From Thermomicrobiales bacterium (GTDB lineage: Bacteria > Chloroflexota > Chloroflexia > Thermomicrobiales > UBA6265), in assembly GCA_025928015.1 (NCBI GenBank), contig JAICKJ010000005.1, positions 1 through 35,269 of the forward strand: DNA of 35,269 nt, given 5' to 3'. Under the pieces are notes generated by a model. The model was not told where the DNA came from and searched no databases. It worked only from the letters and a program-made list of their open reading frames with translations. This document shows positions 23,880-31,262 of the stretch, in pieces. Each line of letters opens with the position of its first letter. Within the stretch, counting starts at the first letter, position 1. Both the position numbers and the translations under genes were made by a program.

Positions 23880-25136
23880 TCAGGCCGGATAGACGGCCAT
23901 CGACATCCCGTCGAGGACCTTCCACATCCAGACGAATGTATCCCAGTCGTAGTACTTGTATTCGCCGTGCGCCGGGTCGGAGAGGTAGACACCGTCCTGG
24001 TCATAGGCGAAGGCCACCATCACGTGATCGCCCGCCGCGACCGTGTACGTGTCCTGGTCGTGCAGCGTCTGCCGGGTGTTGCCCCACATCCCGAGCCAGA
24101 CGAGGACCGGGTTGCCCGCGTCGATCTCCCGCTTCAGCTGGCTCGTGTCGCCCTCGGAGTAGAACACGTCCGCGCCGAAGCCGTTGGCACTGAGCACCGG
24201 CACCATCGCCTCCGGGTAGATGCCGTAGTCCGTGACACCACCCCACGGACCATCGATGTTGCCGCGGTAGCCGTAGTGTGGATTCTTCGCCAGGCCAATG
24301 TTGTTGATGAAGGTCGACTCGGAGACGCCGGAGCCGAAGGCGCTGGTCGCGATGTAGGCCGCGGCGTACTCGCAGCTCAGGTTGTGCTCCTGCGCATGCG
24401 TCGGCACATTGTCCACATGGACCCAGTTCGGATCGTGGCGGATGCCGGCTTCCGGGCCCGCGCTGGCCGGCGCCGAGCTGTCCCCCTTGCCTCCGGACGG
24501 GATCAGCAGCCGGGTCCCGACCAGCAGGTCGTAAGGATCGGAAATGCCATTCAGGTCGATGATTGACTCGGCGCTGACGCCATAGAGTGTCGCGATGGTG
24601 GCGACGTTGTCACCCGACTCGACGACGTAAGCGGTCTGCACCCACGGGCTGGTGCCCTCGCGGGCGTAGGCGTCCTGCGCCGCTTCGGACGGCGATTGCC
24701 CCGGGTTCGGAATGATGATCACCTGACCCGGCATCAGCGTGTCGCCATCTGGCATGTAACTGGAGGCGGCGATCGCGGCCGGGTCGACGCCGAAGGTCGT
24801 CGCGACCGAGTCGAGCGTGTCGCCATCCTGGACGACGTAGCGCTCCTGCGCCAGCGTGGTGCCCGCCATGCCGAGCAACAGCACGAGCGCGGCCAGCATC
24901 GCCAGCAGGACCGCTCGCGGACCCGCCACGCGCCCGCCCAGCCGCAGGCGGCGGTAGGTCGATCGCCGGCCCGGTCGCAGCGCCCGTGCGTGGGCGGTGG
25001 TGCCTCGGCCGATTGCGTGTGGCCGGCTGATGTAGACCAGCGGCCGGCGATCCGCGAGCGTTCCCACAGGCGCGGTATTGGCATCCGTCCTGGCCGCGCT
25101 CCCGTGCTGGCGCAGCCGAACAGCATAAAGATCCAC
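23880..25136 (-). CDS. Secreted or anchored LysM-LysM-C39-type cysteine peptidase
   Basis: 418 residues from GTG 25136 (GGGGAGGG 5 nt upstream). Order: about 75 N-terminal basic residues, a membrane segment (about 75-97), two LysM repeats (RYVVQDGDTLDSVATTFGV at about 99-143; AYVVESGDNVATIATLYGV at about 170-213), and a C39_2-type papain-like domain from about 235. The catalytic set is intact: C255 in NLSCEYAAAY, H371 in AAGDHVMVAF and D387 in YLSDPAHG. LysM domains bind peptidoglycan, so it should cut a peptide or protein at the cell wall. The long cytoplasmic-side N-terminus is unusual; the true start could lie nearer the membrane segment. Its leader (about 250 nt) begins at a palindromic site. 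Confidence 0.83.
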   Translation of the reverse strand: MDLYAVRLRQHGSAARTDANTAPVGTLADRRPLVYISRPHAIGRGTTAHARALRPGRRSTYRRLRLGGRVAGPRAVLLAMLAALVLLLGMAGTTLAQERYVVQDGDTLDSVATTFGVDPAAIAASSYMPDGDTLMPGQVIIIPNPGQSPSEAAQDAYAREGTSPWVQTAYVVESGDNVATIATLYGVSAESIIDLNGISDPYDLLVGTRLLIPSGGKGDSSAPASAGPEAGIRHDPNWVHVDNVPTHAQEHNLSCEYAAAYIATSAFGSGVSESTFINNIGLAKNPHYGYRGNIDGPWGGVTDYGIYPEAMVPVLSANGFGADVFYSEGDTSQLKREIDAGNPVLVWLGMWGNTRQTLHDQDTYTVAAGDHVMVAFAYDQDGVYLSDPAHGEYKYYDWDTFVWMWKVLDGMSMAVYPA

Positions 25137-25376
25137 GAGCCCTCCCCTTGTCCCCTGCCGATCAACGCTGGACATCCTCCCCTCGTCCTGGATGCCCGGC
25201 CTGTCCGTCCCCTGGCGTGATCCCAACATGACCGTCATTGGCCATCCTCCGCCCGTAGCGAGCGGCGGGGTCGCGCCCGGGTTCCGTCCATCTCGGCCTG
25301 TTGACCGGCTCCGTCTCGCGGCAACCAGCTACCGGCGCGCTTCGGCGCCTTCCTGTCACTGCGAACCACCCTCATG

Positions 25377-25390
25377 GGTGTACGTACACC
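25377..25390. promoter_or_regulatory. 14-bp perfect palindrome at the predicted transcription start of the LysM-C39 gene
   Basis: GGTGTACGTACACC is fully self-complementary. It starts 5 nt downstream of the minus-strand -10 box (25400-25395), covering the predicted transcription start near 25388, a typical repressor position. It may also influence the divergent plus-strand promoter at 25472-25500. The regulator is unknown. Confidence 0.6.
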
Positions 25391-25394
25391 TCGG

Positions 25395-25423
25395 AGAGTA
25401 GCACCATGTACGGACGGTTGCAA
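25395..25423 (-). promoter_or_regulatory. Sigma-70-like promoter of the LysM-C39 gene
   Basis: On the minus strand TTGCAA (25423-25418), a 17-nt spacer and TACTCT (25400-25395). The predicted leader to GTG 25136 is about 250 nt; I found no known riboswitch consensus in it. Confidence 0.5.
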
Positions 25424-25471
25424 GGTTTTGGTGCCAAAGAGGCACGGCGCGGCCAGTGCGGCGCACGCAGC

Positions 25472-25500
25472 TTGTCCACGCCTGCTGTTGCGCCTATCAT
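25472..25500 (+). promoter_or_regulatory. Sigma-70-like promoter of the AlaX-like gene
   Basis: TTGTCC (25472-25477), 17-nt spacer, TATCAT (25495-25500). It predicts a start near 25507 and a leader of about 64 nt before ATG 25571. It is back to back with the LysM-C39 promoter, 48 nt apart. Confidence 0.5.
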
Positions 25501-25570
25501 CAGAAGAGGGAATCGGGCGGTTACTTCCGCCCGTATCGAAGGTCAACCCCTGCCAGCGTAGGTGATCTCA

Positions 25571-26365
25571 ATGGCCGAAACCGGCGCCCGGACCGGCACG
25601 CCGACCAAACTGCTCTACCAGACCGACAGCTACCGCCAGGCGTTCGACGCCACGGTCGTCGCCGTCGATCCCGCCGAGCGCGCCGTCGTCCTCGACCAAA
25701 CGGCCTTCTACCCCGGCGGCGGCGGCCAGCCCAATGACATGGGCACGCTGACGGGCGGCGACGCGACCTGGCAGATCGCCAGCGTCCGCAAGGCCGGCGA
25801 TCAGGTGCAGCACATCCTCGACGGCGAGACGCTGCCGAACGTGGGCGATGCGGTCCACGGCGCGCTGGACTGGGAGCGCCGCTACCAGCTCATGCGCACC
25901 CACACCGCGCTCCACGTCCTCTGCGGCGTCGTCTTCCGCGATTACGGATCGCTCGTCACCGGCGGCAACATGCAGCCGGACCACGCCCGCATGGACTTCG
26001 AGATGGACAGCGCCGACTTCACGCCGGGGCGCGTCGCCGAGATCGAGCGGCGGGCGAACGAGGAAATCGGCAAGGACCATCCGATCCGGGTGCAAATCCT
26101 GCCGCGCGAGGATGCGTTTCAAATCCCCGATCTGATCCGCACCAAGATCAACCTTCTGCCACCGGGCATCCCCGAGGTCCGGACGGTCGAGATCGTCGGC
26201 CTCGACCTGCAGGCCGACGGCGGCACCCACGTCGCCAACACGGCCGAGGTCGGCGGCATCAAGGTGGTCGGCACACGCTCCAAGGGCAAGAGCAACAAAC
26301 GCCTGGAGATCGTGCTGACCGCGCCGGACCCTAGCCGCGCGTCAGACGCGCACGCCGCCGTCTGA
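25571..26365 (+). CDS. Alanyl-tRNA editing protein (AlaX-like)
   Basis: 264 residues. It carries the TGS-less editing domain of AlaRS: AFYPGGGGQPNDMGTL, then the zinc motif HTALH (H111, H115) and, about 100 residues later, the second half of the site in DLQADGGTHVANTAEVG. The usual Cys of the CxxxH half is Asp216 here, with H220 kept. AlaX proteins hydrolyse Ser- or Gly-tRNA(Ala) in the cytoplasm to keep translation accurate. ATG 25571 is preferred over ATG 25562 because AGGTGA lies about 5 nt upstream. The aminotransferase follows 55 nt downstream and may be co-transcribed. Confidence 0.87.
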   Translation: MAETGARTGTPTKLLYQTDSYRQAFDATVVAVDPAERAVVLDQTAFYPGGGGQPNDMGTLTGGDATWQIASVRKAGDQVQHILDGETLPNVGDAVHGALDWERRYQLMRTHTALHVLCGVVFRDYGSLVTGGNMQPDHARMDFEMDSADFTPGRVAEIERRANEEIGKDHPIRVQILPREDAFQIPDLIRTKINLLPPGIPEVRTVEIVGLDLQADGGTHVANTAEVGGIKVVGTRSKGKSNKRLEIVLTAPDPSRASDAHAAV

Positions 26366-26420
26366 CGCCGGTCGCCCGCACCCGCATTTCCACCTGTTCA
26401 GAAGAATGAGAGGACTCCCA

Positions 26421-27644
26421 GTGGCCGTCGAGACCAGGGACACAACCACCACGCATACGACCCGGCCAGCGGTGCGCGACCGCGTCGCCAGCCGCACGGC
26501 CGCCTACGGCGATTCGATCTGGACCGAGATGGCCCAGATGTTCAAGCAGCACCCGGACCCGGTCTACTTCGGCGATGGCTCGCCGGCGCCGGAGGCGATG
26601 CCGGTCGCGCAGCTTCGCGCCGCCTCGGCTCACGCCTGGGAGAGCGCGCCGAAATCGCTCGGCTACGGCGAGTCGGACGGCTTCCTGCCGTTGCGTGAGC
26701 TGATCGTCGAGCGCATGAAGCCGCGCGGAATTGACGCGACAGCCGGAGACATCATCGTCACACCGGGCAGCACGCAGGGCATCGAGCTGGCCGCGCGGGT
26801 CATGCTCGAGCCGGGCGACGTCGTCATCCTCGAAAACCCGACCTTCCTCGGCGCGATTCAGACCTTCGAGGCCTACGAGCCGCGCTTCGTGCCGATCGAC
26901 GTCGACGAGCACGGCATGGATATCGACGCGCTCGAGCGGGCGCTGGCCAGCGAGCCGCGCGCCAAGCTGGTCTACACGATCCCGACCTTCCAGAACCCGA
27001 CCGGCTCGACCCTGCCGCTCGAACGCCGGCAGCGGATGATCGCGCTGGCACGCGAGTACGGCGTCCTGATCGTCGAGGACGACCCGTACGGCGAGCTCCA
27101 GTACGATGGCGAGGCCGTGCCACCGTTGCGCGCGCTCGATCCGGACGTCCTCTACCTCGGCACATTCTCCAAGACGATCGCGCCGGCGGTCCGCACCGGT
27201 TGGACCGTCGCGCCGAAGGACCTGCAGACCTATCTGCTCGCCGCGCGCGAGCTGATCGACATCCACAATGACCGGATCACCATGCGCACCGTCTACCACA
27301 CCGCCGCCGACGGTTACCTCGATGCGCACCTGCCCTCCGCCCGCGCCCGCTACAAGAGCCGGCGCGACACGATGCTGGCGGCGCTGGAGGAGCACATGCC
27401 GGACGGCGTGACCTGGTCGCGTCCGAATGGCGGCTTCTTCGTCTGGGTCGCCCTGCCAGAGAACATCGACGTGGTCGAGCTGCTCGGCCGGGCCGCGCGA
27501 CGGGGCGTCATCTTCTTCCCGGGCCACTGGTTCTACCCGCGTCAGGAGCGCCGCAACACGTTCCGCCTCTCCTTCTCGACCGTGCCGGAGGACCGCATCC
27601 GCCTCGGCATCCAGCGTCTGGGTGGGGTGCTCCGGCACGACTAG
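26421..27644 (+). CDS. Class I/II PLP-dependent aminotransferase (LysN/AAT-like, MocR-type fold)
   Basis: 407 residues. Fold-type I landmarks: LGYGESDGFLPLRELI, TPGSTQGIELAARVM, VVILENPTFLGAIQ, YTIPTFQNPTGSTL, LIVEDDPYGELQY and GTFSKTIAPAVRTGW with the Schiff-base Lys. Full-length similarity is to the 2-aminoadipate aminotransferase / valine-pyruvate-like group that is also fused in MocR regulators. The amino-acid substrate is not determined. The start GTG 26421 has AGAGGA about 7 nt upstream; the ATG 26406 in frame lacks a site. It follows the AlaX-like gene by 55 nt. A dispersed repeat lies downstream. Confidence 0.87.
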   Translation: MAVETRDTTTTHTTRPAVRDRVASRTAAYGDSIWTEMAQMFKQHPDPVYFGDGSPAPEAMPVAQLRAASAHAWESAPKSLGYGESDGFLPLRELIVERMKPRGIDATAGDIIVTPGSTQGIELAARVMLEPGDVVILENPTFLGAIQTFEAYEPRFVPIDVDEHGMDIDALERALASEPRAKLVYTIPTFQNPTGSTLPLERRQRMIALAREYGVLIVEDDPYGELQYDGEAVPPLRALDPDVLYLGTFSKTIAPAVRTGWTVAPKDLQTYLLAARELIDIHNDRITMRTVYHTAADGYLDAHLPSARARYKSRRDTMLAALEEHMPDGVTWSRPNGGFFVWVALPENIDVVELLGRAARRGVIFFPGHWFYPRQERRNTFRLSFSTVPEDRIRLGIQRLGGVLRHD

Positions 27645-27662
27645 CCACCGCGCTCTCCGTTC

Positions 27663-27805
27663 GTCATTCTGAGTGGGCGGAGCCCCGAAGAATCCCCCGG
27701 CGAAGCCGGTCCGCCGCAGCGGACAATCGTGCCTCAAGTGGCGAATGCTGCCTGGTGGCAAGCGCTTCGCGCGGGGATTCTTCGGCCTTCGGCCCTCAGA
27801 ATGAC
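27663..27805. repeat. Dispersed palindromic element, copy C
   Basis: Begins GTCATTCTGAG and ends CTCAGAATGAC, exact terminal inverted repeats. Inner parts CGAAGAATCCCCC and GGGGATTCTTCGG are also inverted copies. Its left arm matches the reverse complement of the right arm of the element at 1588-1723, and its right arm matches the left arm of that element. No ORF. It lies between the aminotransferase and P450 genes. Confidence 0.82.
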
Positions 27806-27832
27806 GGTCATCCCGATCCCACTCCGCGCGGT

Positions 27833-27846
27833 GTCAACTGTTTGAC
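27833..27846. promoter_or_regulatory. Inverted repeat upstream of the P450 gene (contains CAGTTGAC on the minus strand)
   Basis: GTCAA-CTGT-TTGAC is a perfect 5-bp inverted repeat 50 nt before ATG 27897. The left half plus spacer is the reverse complement of CAGTTGAC, which recurs at 30453 and 30532 before the precursor-peptide gene. The TTGACG overlapping it could be a -35 box, but no good -10 follows. Confidence 0.45.
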
Positions 27847-27896
27847 GGCGCGACCGTCTCCTCCGATCTTCAATGGAAGGCATGGAGGAGCGCGCA

Positions 27897-29102
27897 ATGG
27901 AGCAGGAGCAAGCAATTGGCGAGGCGCTACGGGAGCTGCTGGGCATCGACGGCGACGCCGATCCTACCGCCGCCTACAGCAGACTCTGGACGCAGCCGGG
28001 CGTCTGTCCGCTGGCGCCGGCCGATGCGGTCGTCACGCTCGCCTACGCTGAGGGCGCGACCGTCCTGCGCGACGCGCGGCAGTTCGCACAATGGCCGAGT
28101 GCCGGCCTCTTCCCCGCGCATCCCGAGGATCCCGATCCAGCCCATGACGCCGAGCGCCGCCGCCGTGCGCGCCAGCGGCTCTACGAGGCGCTGGCCGTTC
28201 CCCGCCGCGCCAACGAATTGCAACCGCGGATGGAGCGAATCGCGGCGACGCTCGTCGCGGAGCTTCCGGCCAGCCGGGCCGATCTCGTCAGCGCCTTCGC
28301 CAGCCCGTTCACCGTCGCCGTCATGGGCGAGTTCATGGGGTTGCCGTCGCCCGCCTGGCCGAACTACTGGGCGCGCTGGCTCGCGGAACACCGGCCCTAC
28401 GGAAAACATCCGCGGATCAGCGTCGGACCATATACCGACCGGATCAGGCAGCGCCCCTTGCGAGCGGCGCAGGAGGAGTTGAATCAGGCAATCCTGGCCC
28501 AACTCCACGGCGAGGCGAGCCCCGGCAGCGTGCTGGACACGCTGGGCGAGGCCGTCATCGATGGTGACCTGACCGAAGCGGACGTGCTTTGCATCGTCCC
28601 GGCGCTCTCCCACACGGTCATCAGCATGACCAGCCTCATCGCCGCCGTCACCCGCCGCCTGCTGATCGCGCCCGACCTGGCCCGCGCCGCCATCGCGGCG
28701 CCATCGACGCTGACCCAGGTCATCGAGGAGACCCTGCGGCTGGAACCACCCGTCGCCGCCGTGCTGCGATCGGCAGAGCATGCGACCAGCATCGGAAACG
28801 AGCGTATCGGCGCCGGCGAGGCGGTCGTCGTCCACATCGCGGCGTCAAATCGCGACCCCGCCCGCTTCGCCCATCCCAACCGCCTCGATCCGGACCGACC
28901 ACGATCGAGCTGCCGCCACCTCTCCTTCGGCGCGGGCCCCAACAGTTGCGTCGGCGCACCGCTCGCACGCCGGGCCGCGTTGGCCGGCGTCGCCGCCCTG
29001 CTGCCGCGCCTGCCGCGGATGCAGCTCACCGACGAGCGGCTCCCCTCCTGGCCGCATCCGTTCAACCCGGGGCTCCAGCGCCTCTATGTGGAGGTCGATT
29101 GA
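27897..29102 (+). CDS. Cytochrome P450, atypical I-helix and heme loop
   Basis: 401 residues, normal for a bacterial class I P450. Present: a C-helix region RRRRARQRLYEALAVPR, the ExxR motif (E278-R281, EETLR), ASNRDPARFAHPNRLDPDR, and the heme-Cys loop FGAGPNSCVGAPLAR with C351. Odd: the I-helix AGxE/DT motif reads ALSHT (236-240), without the acid, and the usual His/Arg two residues before the heme Cys is Asn349. Such enzymes may use an unusual oxygen-activation route or catalyse cross-linking, dehydration or peroxide-driven reactions. No ferredoxin gene is nearby. The start ATG 27897 has GGAGGA 7 nt upstream; two earlier in-frame ATGs are worse. The GNAT gene begins 1 nt after its stop. 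Confidence 0.88.
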   Translation: MEQEQAIGEALRELLGIDGDADPTAAYSRLWTQPGVCPLAPADAVVTLAYAEGATVLRDARQFAQWPSAGLFPAHPEDPDPAHDAERRRRARQRLYEALAVPRRANELQPRMERIAATLVAELPASRADLVSAFASPFTVAVMGEFMGLPSPAWPNYWARWLAEHRPYGKHPRISVGPYTDRIRQRPLRAAQEELNQAILAQLHGEASPGSVLDTLGEAVIDGDLTEADVLCIVPALSHTVISMTSLIAAVTRRLLIAPDLARAAIAAPSTLTQVIEETLRLEPPVAAVLRSAEHATSIGNERIGAGEAVVVHIAASNRDPARFAHPNRLDPDRPRSSCRHLSFGAGPNSCVGAPLARRAALAGVAALLPRLPRMQLTDERLPSWPHPFNPGLQRLYVEVD

Positions 29103-29103
29103 C

Positions 29104-30015
29104 GTGTTATTCGACATCCATCCGCTGACATCCAACGAGGCCGCTGCCTACGTGCCGATGACCTTCCCCACCCGGGAGCCGTTGCTCCACGCCTGCGACG
29201 TCGATCCACACGTGATCGCGCTGGGCGCGACGTTTCGCGGCCAGCCGGTCGGGCTGGCACTGGCGGAAATCGCCAACGAAGGTCCTGGGATCGTCCGAAC
29301 GATCTATGTCGCGCCGGATTGCCGGAGTTTCGGGGTCGGATTGACGCTCCTGGCGAGGGCCGAAGAGGCGCTGGCGCGGCGCGGCGCGACCGCCGCTCGC
29401 CTCACCTATCTGGCTGGATTGGCGACGACGCCGCACTGGGAGCGCATTCTTGCCCACCGCGGCTGGAACACGCCACAAATCGACATGCTCCACCTGCGGG
29501 CGACGACGGAGATCACGCGAGCGCCCTGGATCAGGTTCACCCGGTTGCCCGCGGGCATGACCGCTTTCCCCTGGTCCGATCTCACCGACGCCGACCGGCA
29601 CGAGATCGACGCCCGACAGGCGGCCGAGGGCTGGATCCCGCCCGAGCTGGTGCCCTGGCGCTGGGAAGCGGGCTACGACCCACGATGCAGCCTCGCGCTG
29701 CGCGCGCATGGCCGGGTGATCGGCTGGGTGATCACCCAGCCGGTTGGCGAGGACAGCATCAGGTTCTCCGACGCCTGGATCGATCGCGCCTTCCAGCGCG
29801 GCAAGGTCCCACCCTTCCTGCCGCTCTGCATCGCCGCCTTTCGCCGCGCCGAGGCGACCGGCGACTACCGGTACGGTTTGTTCGATTTCTCCTCCCACCA
29901 GAAGCCGGTCTTTCACTTCGTGCAAAGGTGGGTCGTGCCCTACGCGGAGTCGGTCCGGATGACGATGGTGACCAGCAAGGAGCTTCAAGCGGCACCGGCG
30001 GTCAGGATGTCCTGA
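29104..30015 (+). CDS. Tandem GNAT-like acetyltransferase
   Basis: 303 residues from GTG 29104 (GGAGG 9 nt upstream, inside the end of the P450 gene). The N-terminal half has GNAT motif A: IVRTIYVAPDCRSFGVGLTLLARAEEAL, with the RxxGxG acetyl-CoA loop. The C-terminal half repeats a similar strand-helix pattern (CSLALRAHGRVIGWVITQP, then PPFLPLCIAAFRRAEATGDYRYGLFDFSS) without a clear CoA loop, as in proteins with one active and one decayed GNAT domain. It probably transfers an acyl group from CoA to an amine in the cytoplasm. The 1-nt spacing from the P450 gene indicates one operon and a shared pathway. Confidence 0.83.
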   Translation: MLFDIHPLTSNEAAAYVPMTFPTREPLLHACDVDPHVIALGATFRGQPVGLALAEIANEGPGIVRTIYVAPDCRSFGVGLTLLARAEEALARRGATAARLTYLAGLATTPHWERILAHRGWNTPQIDMLHLRATTEITRAPWIRFTRLPAGMTAFPWSDLTDADRHEIDARQAAEGWIPPELVPWRWEAGYDPRCSLALRAHGRVIGWVITQPVGEDSIRFSDAWIDRAFQRGKVPPFLPLCIAAFRRAEATGDYRYGLFDFSSHQKPVFHFVQRWVVPYAESVRMTMVTSKELQAAPAVRMS

Positions 30016-30022
30016 CCGCCGG
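29995..30022. terminator. Perfect 13-bp hairpin at the convergent end of the GNAT and precursor-peptide genes
   Basis: CCGGCGGTCAGGA and TCCTGACCGCCGG are exact complements with TG between. It includes the GNAT stop codon and lies 28 nt beyond the stop of the minus-strand precursor gene. No T tract on either side, but placement suits a two-way terminator. Confidence 0.65.
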
Positions 30023-30049
30023 CTGCTGAAAACCGTCATGCCATGCTGA

Positions 30050-30439
30050 TCAGCCGCGCACGCCGCCGACCGAGCGGCCCGGGACATAGGGAACTGTGGG
30101 GTCTCCCTTGCCCGTCTCGTCGTAATACCCGGCGACCTCACGATCACCCAGCTCCGTCCGGGCGATAACGGCGTCGTTCAGCTCGTCCGCCGCCAGCGGC
30201 AGGACGAAATGCAACGACTCCGGCGTCTCCTCGTGGACGTGGATCGCCACCCGCGCGGGCAGCGTCACGCCCAGCTCCTGCTCGACCGTCGCCCGCGGCT
30301 CCTTCAGCAACCGCGCGCGGAACGCCTTGTCCCGCTTGGCGCGATCGACGAACTCCGCCGTGATGAAGTCCCGCGGTCCCTTGACCGGCGACGGTACCGG
30401 CTGTGCCGCAGGCTGTGCCGCAGGTCGTGCCTCTGTCAT
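30050..30439 (-). CDS. NHLP-leader (nitrile-hydratase-like, proteusin-type) RiPP precursor peptide candidate
   Basis: 129 residues. After a low-complexity start (two repeats of PAAQ) the segment AKRDKAFRARLLKEPRATVEQELG, then LPARVAIHVHEETPESLHFVLPL, matches the NHLP leader family derived from the nitrile hydratase alpha subunit; the metal motif of the enzyme itself is absent, so it is not a nitrile hydratase. The leader ends with ELGDREVAG, close to the usual EL..VAGG cleavage region, leaving a predicted core of 25 residues beginning YYDETGKGDPTVPY and ending in a Gly/Val/Arg-rich tail. The core has three Tyr and no Cys. AAGGA lies 7-8 nt before the ATG. A P450 and a GNAT lie next to it, but no NHLM-type exporter or lanthipeptide enzyme is in the window. 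Confidence 0.78.
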   Translation of the reverse strand: MTEARPAAQPAAQPVPSPVKGPRDFITAEFVDRAKRDKAFRARLLKEPRATVEQELGVTLPARVAIHVHEETPESLHFVLPLAADELNDAVIARTELGDREVAGYYDETGKGDPTVPYVPGRSVGGVRG

Positions 30440-30452
30440 GGCAGCTTCCTTT

Positions 30453-30460
30453 CAGTTGAC
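30453..30460 (+). promoter_or_regulatory. CAGTTGAC motif in the leader of the precursor gene
   Basis: Exact 8-mer, adjacent to a 7-bp hairpin (30462-30480, arms GGACGCC/GGCGTCC) in the 5' leader of the minus-strand precursor gene. The same 8-mer lies at 30532-30539 and, inverted, at 27833-27840. Confidence 0.35.
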
Positions 30461-30496
30461 CGGACGCCCCGGCGGCGTCCTCGCGATTGCAACCCG

Positions 30497-30525
30497 ATCA
30501 TATCTTCTCACGATCCATGTCGGCA
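30497..30525 (-). promoter_or_regulatory. Promoter of the NHLP-leader precursor gene
   Basis: On the minus strand TGCCGA (30525-30520), 17-nt spacer, TATGAT (30502-30497). The -10 box is good, the -35 weak, as expected for an activated promoter. Predicted leader about 50 nt, with a small hairpin. Confidence 0.5.
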
Positions 30526-30531
30526 GTAAAC

Positions 30532-30539
30532 CAGTTGAC
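30532..30539 (+). promoter_or_regulatory. CAGTTGAC motif upstream of the precursor promoter
   Basis: Exact 8-mer 7 nt upstream of the -35 box of the precursor gene, an activator-like position. Flanks AAACC and ACC partly match the inverted site before the P450 gene. It could also serve the plus-strand gene at 30686. Confidence 0.4.
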
Positions 30540-30685
30540 AACCTAGGCGTGCGCGCCGCCCACCGATGCCGGCGATCACTGGCGCGGGATCGTGTGCTAC
30601 CCTCTTCCTGCGCGATGCCCGTGCGGCGTCGCGCGGCTCATCGATCCGTCTCCATCACGCTGTTGCTCCCGGAGCGCCCGCCCGC

Positions 30686-31237
30686 ATGCCAGTTGCTCTC
30701 GCCATCGACGTCAACAAGATCCCGCTCGGCCCGTTCGACACCCGCCTCTGGTGGCTGCTGATCGGCCTCTGCGTCGCGCTGCTGCTCACCTTGCAGGCGG
30801 TCGAGACGGCGGTCGAAGGCGCCTGGCCGAGTGACCGGCGGCCGACCCAGTTCGCGCCCCGCGCCCGCACGGTGCAAGCCTCCTGGGCCTGGGTGGCGAT
30901 GCTCATCATCCCTGGCGGCCTGCTGGCGATCGGCAACGTCGCCGCGCTGATCTGGCGCAAGTCGCCCCACACTGACGCGCAACTCGTCGGCAGCGTGCTG
31001 CTCGGCATCGGCTGGATCCTCTTCCTGCTCTTCAGCCTCGACGTCTTCCGCCTAGGCCGGCTGATGGGCAATCTCGGCATCGTCGGTCCGCTCGCGCTGA
31101 TGCTGATCCTCATCCTCGGCGATATCCTGCTCCTGATCGGGCTCACCGACGTCCTCCCGGCGTGGCATGTTGTACGCGATGCCATCGGCAATGGATTGCA
31201 GGACGTCGTCGATCGCCTGCCATTCATCGGGAACTGA
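30686..31237 (+). CDS. Membrane protein of unknown function
   Basis: 183 residues with four hydrophobic segments: WWLLIGLCVALLLTLQAV, WAWVAMLIIPGGLLAIGNVAALIW, LVGSVLLGIGWILFLLFSLDVF and GIVGPLALMLILILGDILLLIGL. No family recognised. The start ATG 30686 is the first reasonable one but has only a poor GGAG 12 nt upstream, so the true start may be elsewhere in frame. It is divergent from the precursor-peptide gene and 25 nt before the MFS gene, so an operon with the carrier is likely. Proximity suggests a role in export or immunity for the peptide, an inference only. Confidence 0.65.
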   Translation: MPVALAIDVNKIPLGPFDTRLWWLLIGLCVALLLTLQAVETAVEGAWPSDRRPTQFAPRARTVQASWAWVAMLIIPGGLLAIGNVAALIWRKSPHTDAQLVGSVLLGIGWILFLLFSLDVFRLGRLMGNLGIVGPLALMLILILGDILLLIGLTDVLPAWHVVRDAIGNGLQDVVDRLPFIGN

Positions 31238-31262
31238 CCGCCGCGTTGAGGATCGCCGGACC

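Noticed and set aside
23880-25136. The C39 peptidase as the leader peptidase of the NHLP precursor
   Set aside because: It is a free LysM-anchored C39_2 enzyme, not the C39 domain of a peptide ABC exporter, and lies about 5 kb away beyond unrelated genes.
25137-25390. c-di-AMP (ydaO-type) riboswitch upstream of the LysM gene
   Set aside because: Position and gene type fit, but the conserved GGGGGA..., GGGGUGAAUC and CAGCUAACCUCG blocks could not be aligned. Left as an unexplained long leader.
26331-27761. Minus-strand 476-codon frame
   Set aside because: Antisense to the PLP aminotransferase, whose motifs are complete on the plus strand.
30050-30439. Nitrile hydratase alpha subunit
   Set aside because: Only the leader-like region is similar; the CxLCSC metal-binding motif is missing and the length is too short.
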